A stretch of DNA of 37,793 nucleotides from an uncultured Desulfobacteraceae bacterium (GTDB taxonomy: Bacteria > Desulfobacterota > Desulfobacteria > Desulfobacterales > Desulfatirhabdiaceae). The notes under the pieces are model-generated. The model saw nothing but the letters and a program-made list of their open reading frames with translations, was not told the origin of the DNA and searched no databases. Every line of letters begins with the position of its first letter. The first letter of the stretch is position 1. Location of the stretch: NCBI GenBank assembly GCA_903953895.1, contig CAJBLH010000116.1, forward strand, positions 1-37,793, read 5' to 3'. This document shows, one piece after another, positions 35,091 through 37,793 of the stretch. A program made the position numbers and the translations under genes.

Positions 35091-36532
35091 CTAAGTTTCC
35101 ACCGCATTGACTTGCAAGCAGCATGTCCGCTCGAATCCCAGCGCCACAACCACAAACCGCTTCAGTCGCAAGGTTCGGCATTTGGCGATGAGGCGGTTTC
35201 CATAGTCCATCACCTGATTTCGGCCTTCGGAGATGGCTTTTTAGCACCGCCGGCAGCGCATGCATCTGCTCCGGTGTCAGGGGGCGAAGTGATTCTCCAC
35301 GCTGATTCAGCTCCTTCAGTCTCAGAAATTTGAACTCGATCAACACATCGAATATGTTCAAATGCCGCTTATCCGGACGAAGGATCATGGTCAAATCCGC
35401 ATAGCGACGCTCCAACTCCGCTTGGCCGCATCCACCCCCTCGATCCCGGATGACGGGATCGGGCAGCATCATCTGCAGCACCCGATCCACATACATCCCC
35501 TGCATGACCAAATTGGGAACCTTCAGGCACAATTCCCCCAGTGCCGTCTCTCCGACCAATGACAGAATTCCGAAATAATACAGAAAAGAGGCGATGAATT
35601 TTTTATCCTTGGAATGATCCGAAAGCATGTTCCGCAAACCGAAACGTTTCTGCATCCGGGGAATATGAATCTGGGCCCCTTTTTCGGCCAGGCGAAAAAT
35701 GATTTCCTCCCCGCCGGACAATCCGGTGATATACTCCAGTTTGCTGTCGTCCGAAGCCAGATTCGCATCGAGCATCTCTTCCGGATACCTGCACCGCTTT
35801 TGAAACTGCTTGAAAAAATACAGGCACAGGGTCGGGTTATAGATGAAACCGGTGCTGCGGGGAATGAAATTGTAGCCGTTATAGTAAATGCACATCATCT
35901 CGAGGGCATCTTCGGCCCTGGATGCGTCCAATTGCGCACACATCCGTGATGTTTCGCAGGGTGGCCGGCACCTCCGCTTCCTGGAACCCGCACAAATCGG
36001 CGAATTCCGGCTTGAAAAACATGTCTTCGGCAATGTCGTAGCCGCTCGTGATGTCACTCATGACCACCGGCGACACCCCCGTGATGAAAACCCGATTGAA
36101 ACCGGTTCCGGAAGAGGACGCCTTGACCACCTTGAACAGGGTGCGCAGCAGACCTTCATCGCGAACCAGGGCGTCGTAGCGCTCTTTGGCATTCTGGATC
36201 GGCAGCATCATGACCGTGTTGGCAAAATTGTCGTATTCGTCGATCAGCAGAAAAATAGGATGCCCAAGCACCTTGACCGATGAAACGATGGACTGGATGG
36301 AATACAAGGCATTGGTCCCGTCCAATACGGCATCCGACAAATCGAATCCGGCTGAGCGGTATGTCCGGATAAAATCTGCGATACAGGCGTTGATATGATC
36401 GTACAAAGAGCGCCTGATTTGATCGGTCGTTCCGGTCGGATCGACACATGAGAAATCCCACCGCAAAATGAAATGGGAATTGCGTAACGGGGTGGGCCGA
36501 TGCAGAATCGGGAATTTCCTTTCCGGAAACAT
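35091..36532 (-). pseudogene. Decayed AAA-ATPase/PD-(D/E)XK gene with frameshifts and missing 5' end
   Basis: Three frames together encode a second member of the AAA-ATPase/PD-(D/E)XK family. Frame 1 (36532 to about 35940) holds LYDHINACIADF, ILIDEYDNF-like Walker B and FNRVFITGVSPVVMSDITSG. Frame 2 (about 35940 to 35242) holds EDALEMMCIYYNGYNF, YITGLSGGEE and FDVLIEFKF. Frame 3 (to the TAG at 35091) holds QVMDYGNRL and FVVVALGFER. The shifts are near 35930-35945, around a GTGTG run, and at the A5 tract 35238-35242. The usual first 100 or so residues, including the Walker A loop, are absent upstream of 36532. Sequence errors cannot be excluded for the shifts, but the missing start makes decay likely. 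Confidence 0.8.
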
Positions 36533-36544
36533 CCCATACCTTGA

Positions 36545-37411
36545 TTACACTGCACACTGTATCTTTTCTAATTGCTTTCTTAGCGGATCGACCATCTTTT
36601 CAAATTGTTCCTTACTCAAAACGGCGGATAGATAGAGGGATTCAAGTATTTTAATTTGACCTTCAATTACACCTTCCATTTTACCTTCCATTTTACCTTC
36701 ATTCCAGATATGCTCGGAGATGGTAGTGGCTGTATAACTCATGTTTACCCCCTTTTTTATTTTCTCAACAGATGTGTGCGGTATGTTGCTATAGGCATTT
36801 ACCCATTGTTCAATGAGCAGTTTTTTATCATTGTTGATAAGATTGGCCATACTCTCAGCGGCACTGTAAATCTCGTAAACAAGGGTTTCATGATCCGTAT
36901 TCCTGTCATCCGCCTTCAACGCCAGAAGCTTGCACATCAGCGAATGTTTGTTGATCAGATCAGCGCTTCTTTCAGATTTGATCTTGATGACATCGAAATG
37001 ACAGAACTGTTGTTTCATCTCACTGCTGAATCCATACCAGAACGTATCAGAAACAGGCTTCCTCCAGATGGCGTCATCAGTATAAATGACAATGCTCCAG
37101 ACAGGCCTTTTTTTTAGTAGCCAGGCATAGCAGAGGTATTCATATATTCGCATGGAAACATCTTCCCGTTCGCTCTTATGCTCAATCTGGATCACAACTT
37201 CATGGAAGGTCTCCTCTATTTCAACTTCCATGACCAGAAACAGGTCATCTTTCAGACTCTCCTTGAGTGCTTCATATTTACTTATGAACTCCTTGTCGCA
37301 GAATTTATGTCTTTTAACATTGATATCCGGAAAATAATGTTCAAAAAAATCTTCTGTAAACGAGGCGATAAGCCATTTAAACAGGGAATCGTGTGTTTTG
37401 GGATTGTGCAT
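36545..37411 (-). CDS. Rpn-family PD-(D/E)XK nuclease/transposase-like protein
   Basis: The 288-residue protein starts MHNPKTHDSLFKWLI, the DxxFK opening of Rpn/PDDEXK-family proteins, and has the catalytic-type segment EVVIQIEHKSE near residue 80. A C-terminal charged repeat (EGKMEGKMEGVIEGQIKILESL) follows. Such proteins cut DNA and promote RecA-independent recombination in E. coli (RpnA); the role here is not shown. GGAAG lies just before the ATG. It abuts the truncated end of the ATPase pseudogene (12 bases), which suggests that a rearrangement joined them. Confidence 0.82.
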   Translation of the reverse strand: MHNPKTHDSLFKWLIASFTEDFFEHYFPDINVKRHKFCDKEFISKYEALKESLKDDLFLVMEVEIEETFHEVVIQIEHKSEREDVSMRIYEYLCYAWLLKKRPVWSIVIYTDDAIWRKPVSDTFWYGFSSEMKQQFCHFDVIKIKSERSADLINKHSLMCKLLALKADDRNTDHETLVYEIYSAAESMANLINNDKKLLIEQWVNAYSNIPHTSVEKIKKGVNMSYTATTISEHIWNEGKMEGKMEGVIEGQIKILESLYLSAVLSKEQFEKMVDPLRKQLEKIQCAV

Positions 37412-37553
37412 GATCTTCCTTGATTCCTTTTGATTTGATCAATCAGCAAGTCGGGATGAAGCCACGAGTGGCTCATCCTATCACCAAATAATCCACTCTG
37501 CAAGGTCGGGTTTGCCAGAACCAGGTGTTTAACGCTGCCTGATGCAGATAATA

Positions 37554-37583
37554 AAAAAGGGCGGACCTTGGTCCACCCTTTTT
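37554..37583. terminator. Bidirectional intrinsic terminator
   Basis: AAAAAGGGCGGAC (37554-37566) pairs with GTCCACCCTTTTT (37571-37583) with one mismatch; there are A and T runs on both sides. It lies in the gene-free stretch 37412-37793. Confidence 0.8.
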
Positions 37584-37740
37584 AAGAGCTTCCATCTATA
37601 TTTCAGAATTTCAGATCGTTTGCTCAGATATACTGCGAATGGGTTTTACATCGCTACGCTATTGTGGGCTCCCAGTTTATTAGAGTAAGGAACAGCAGAA
37701 AATTTCCAAAATAGGTTGACAAGCGGGAATGAATTATCGG

Positions 37741-37780
37741 ATTAAATGGGCCTCTGTTTGAGGCCCATTTAATTTTACAT
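37741..37780. terminator. Bidirectional intrinsic terminator at the window end
   Basis: Perfect 14-bp arms 37741-37754 and 37760-37773 (ATTAAATGGGCCTC and its complement) enclose TGTTT, followed by an AT-rich T run. No gene on the window side needs it, so it probably serves a gene beyond the right edge or is a leftover. I see nothing else in 37412-37793. Confidence 0.8.
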
Positions 37781-37793
37781 GAGGGAAAAACAG

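Noticed and set aside
33285-37411. Complete anti-phage defence system
   Set aside because: The ATPase/nuclease family is widespread and unproven, one copy is broken, and no other defence module accompanies them.

Overview
The window looks like the chromosome of a Desulfobacterota bacterium (former Deltaproteobacteria), probably a sulfate-reducing or syntrophic Desulfobacterales relative. This placement is inferred from gene content: a dnaG-rpoD pair followed by a CAU tRNA, a Nif3-type gene, a C4 zinc-ribbon coiled-coil gene and the RNase P RNA; a CooC-type ATPase (CO dehydrogenase maturation); a two-gene SufC-SufB iron-sulfur scaffold; and an OFA-type transporter with tandem acetyl/propionyl-CoA synthetases. 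No 16S rRNA gene is present, so the exact genus is open.

Layout. 1-2150: a broken trypsin-like protease fragment, a small membrane protein, a DUF486 membrane protein and an Hsp20 chaperone. 2288-5165: a MaoC-type hydratase, purC and an overlapping ParB-domain gene. 5166-12466: an organic-acid uptake and activation region, with an AT-rich promoter region, a short reading frame interrupted by TGA, an OFA transporter, a TetR regulator and two AMP-forming acyl-CoA synthetases, with several candidate operators. 12586-14964: a tight three-gene set (cytidylate-kinase-like protein, SPL-like radical SAM protein, secreted SNase-type nuclease). 15095-20285 (minus strand): an EF-G2-like GTPase, then a CooC-type ATPase overlapping a Ski2-like helicase.

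20565-26728: dnaG, rpoD, tRNA(CAU), the Nif3-like gene, the zinc-ribbon gene and rnpB. 26753-29999: SufC-like, SufB-like and a large protein of unknown function ending in an HPr-like domain. 30001-33214: a heptanucleotide tandem repeat, ispD, an AhpF/thioredoxin-reductase-like flavoprotein and an orphan pxpB. 33285-37411 (minus strand): an accessory block with an intact AAA-ATPase/PD-(D/E)XK gene, a decayed paralogue with at least two frameshifts and a missing 5' end, and an Rpn-family nuclease.

Most genes are housekeeping or central-metabolism genes. The least explained items are the HPr-tailed protein beside the SUF pair, the TGA-interrupted short frame before the OFA gene, the roughly 100-residue insertion in that transporter, and the palindromes around the acid-activation locus. 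I see no CRISPR array, insertion sequence transposase, prophage or complete defence system. All functional statements rest on motif recognition by eye; no database search was run.
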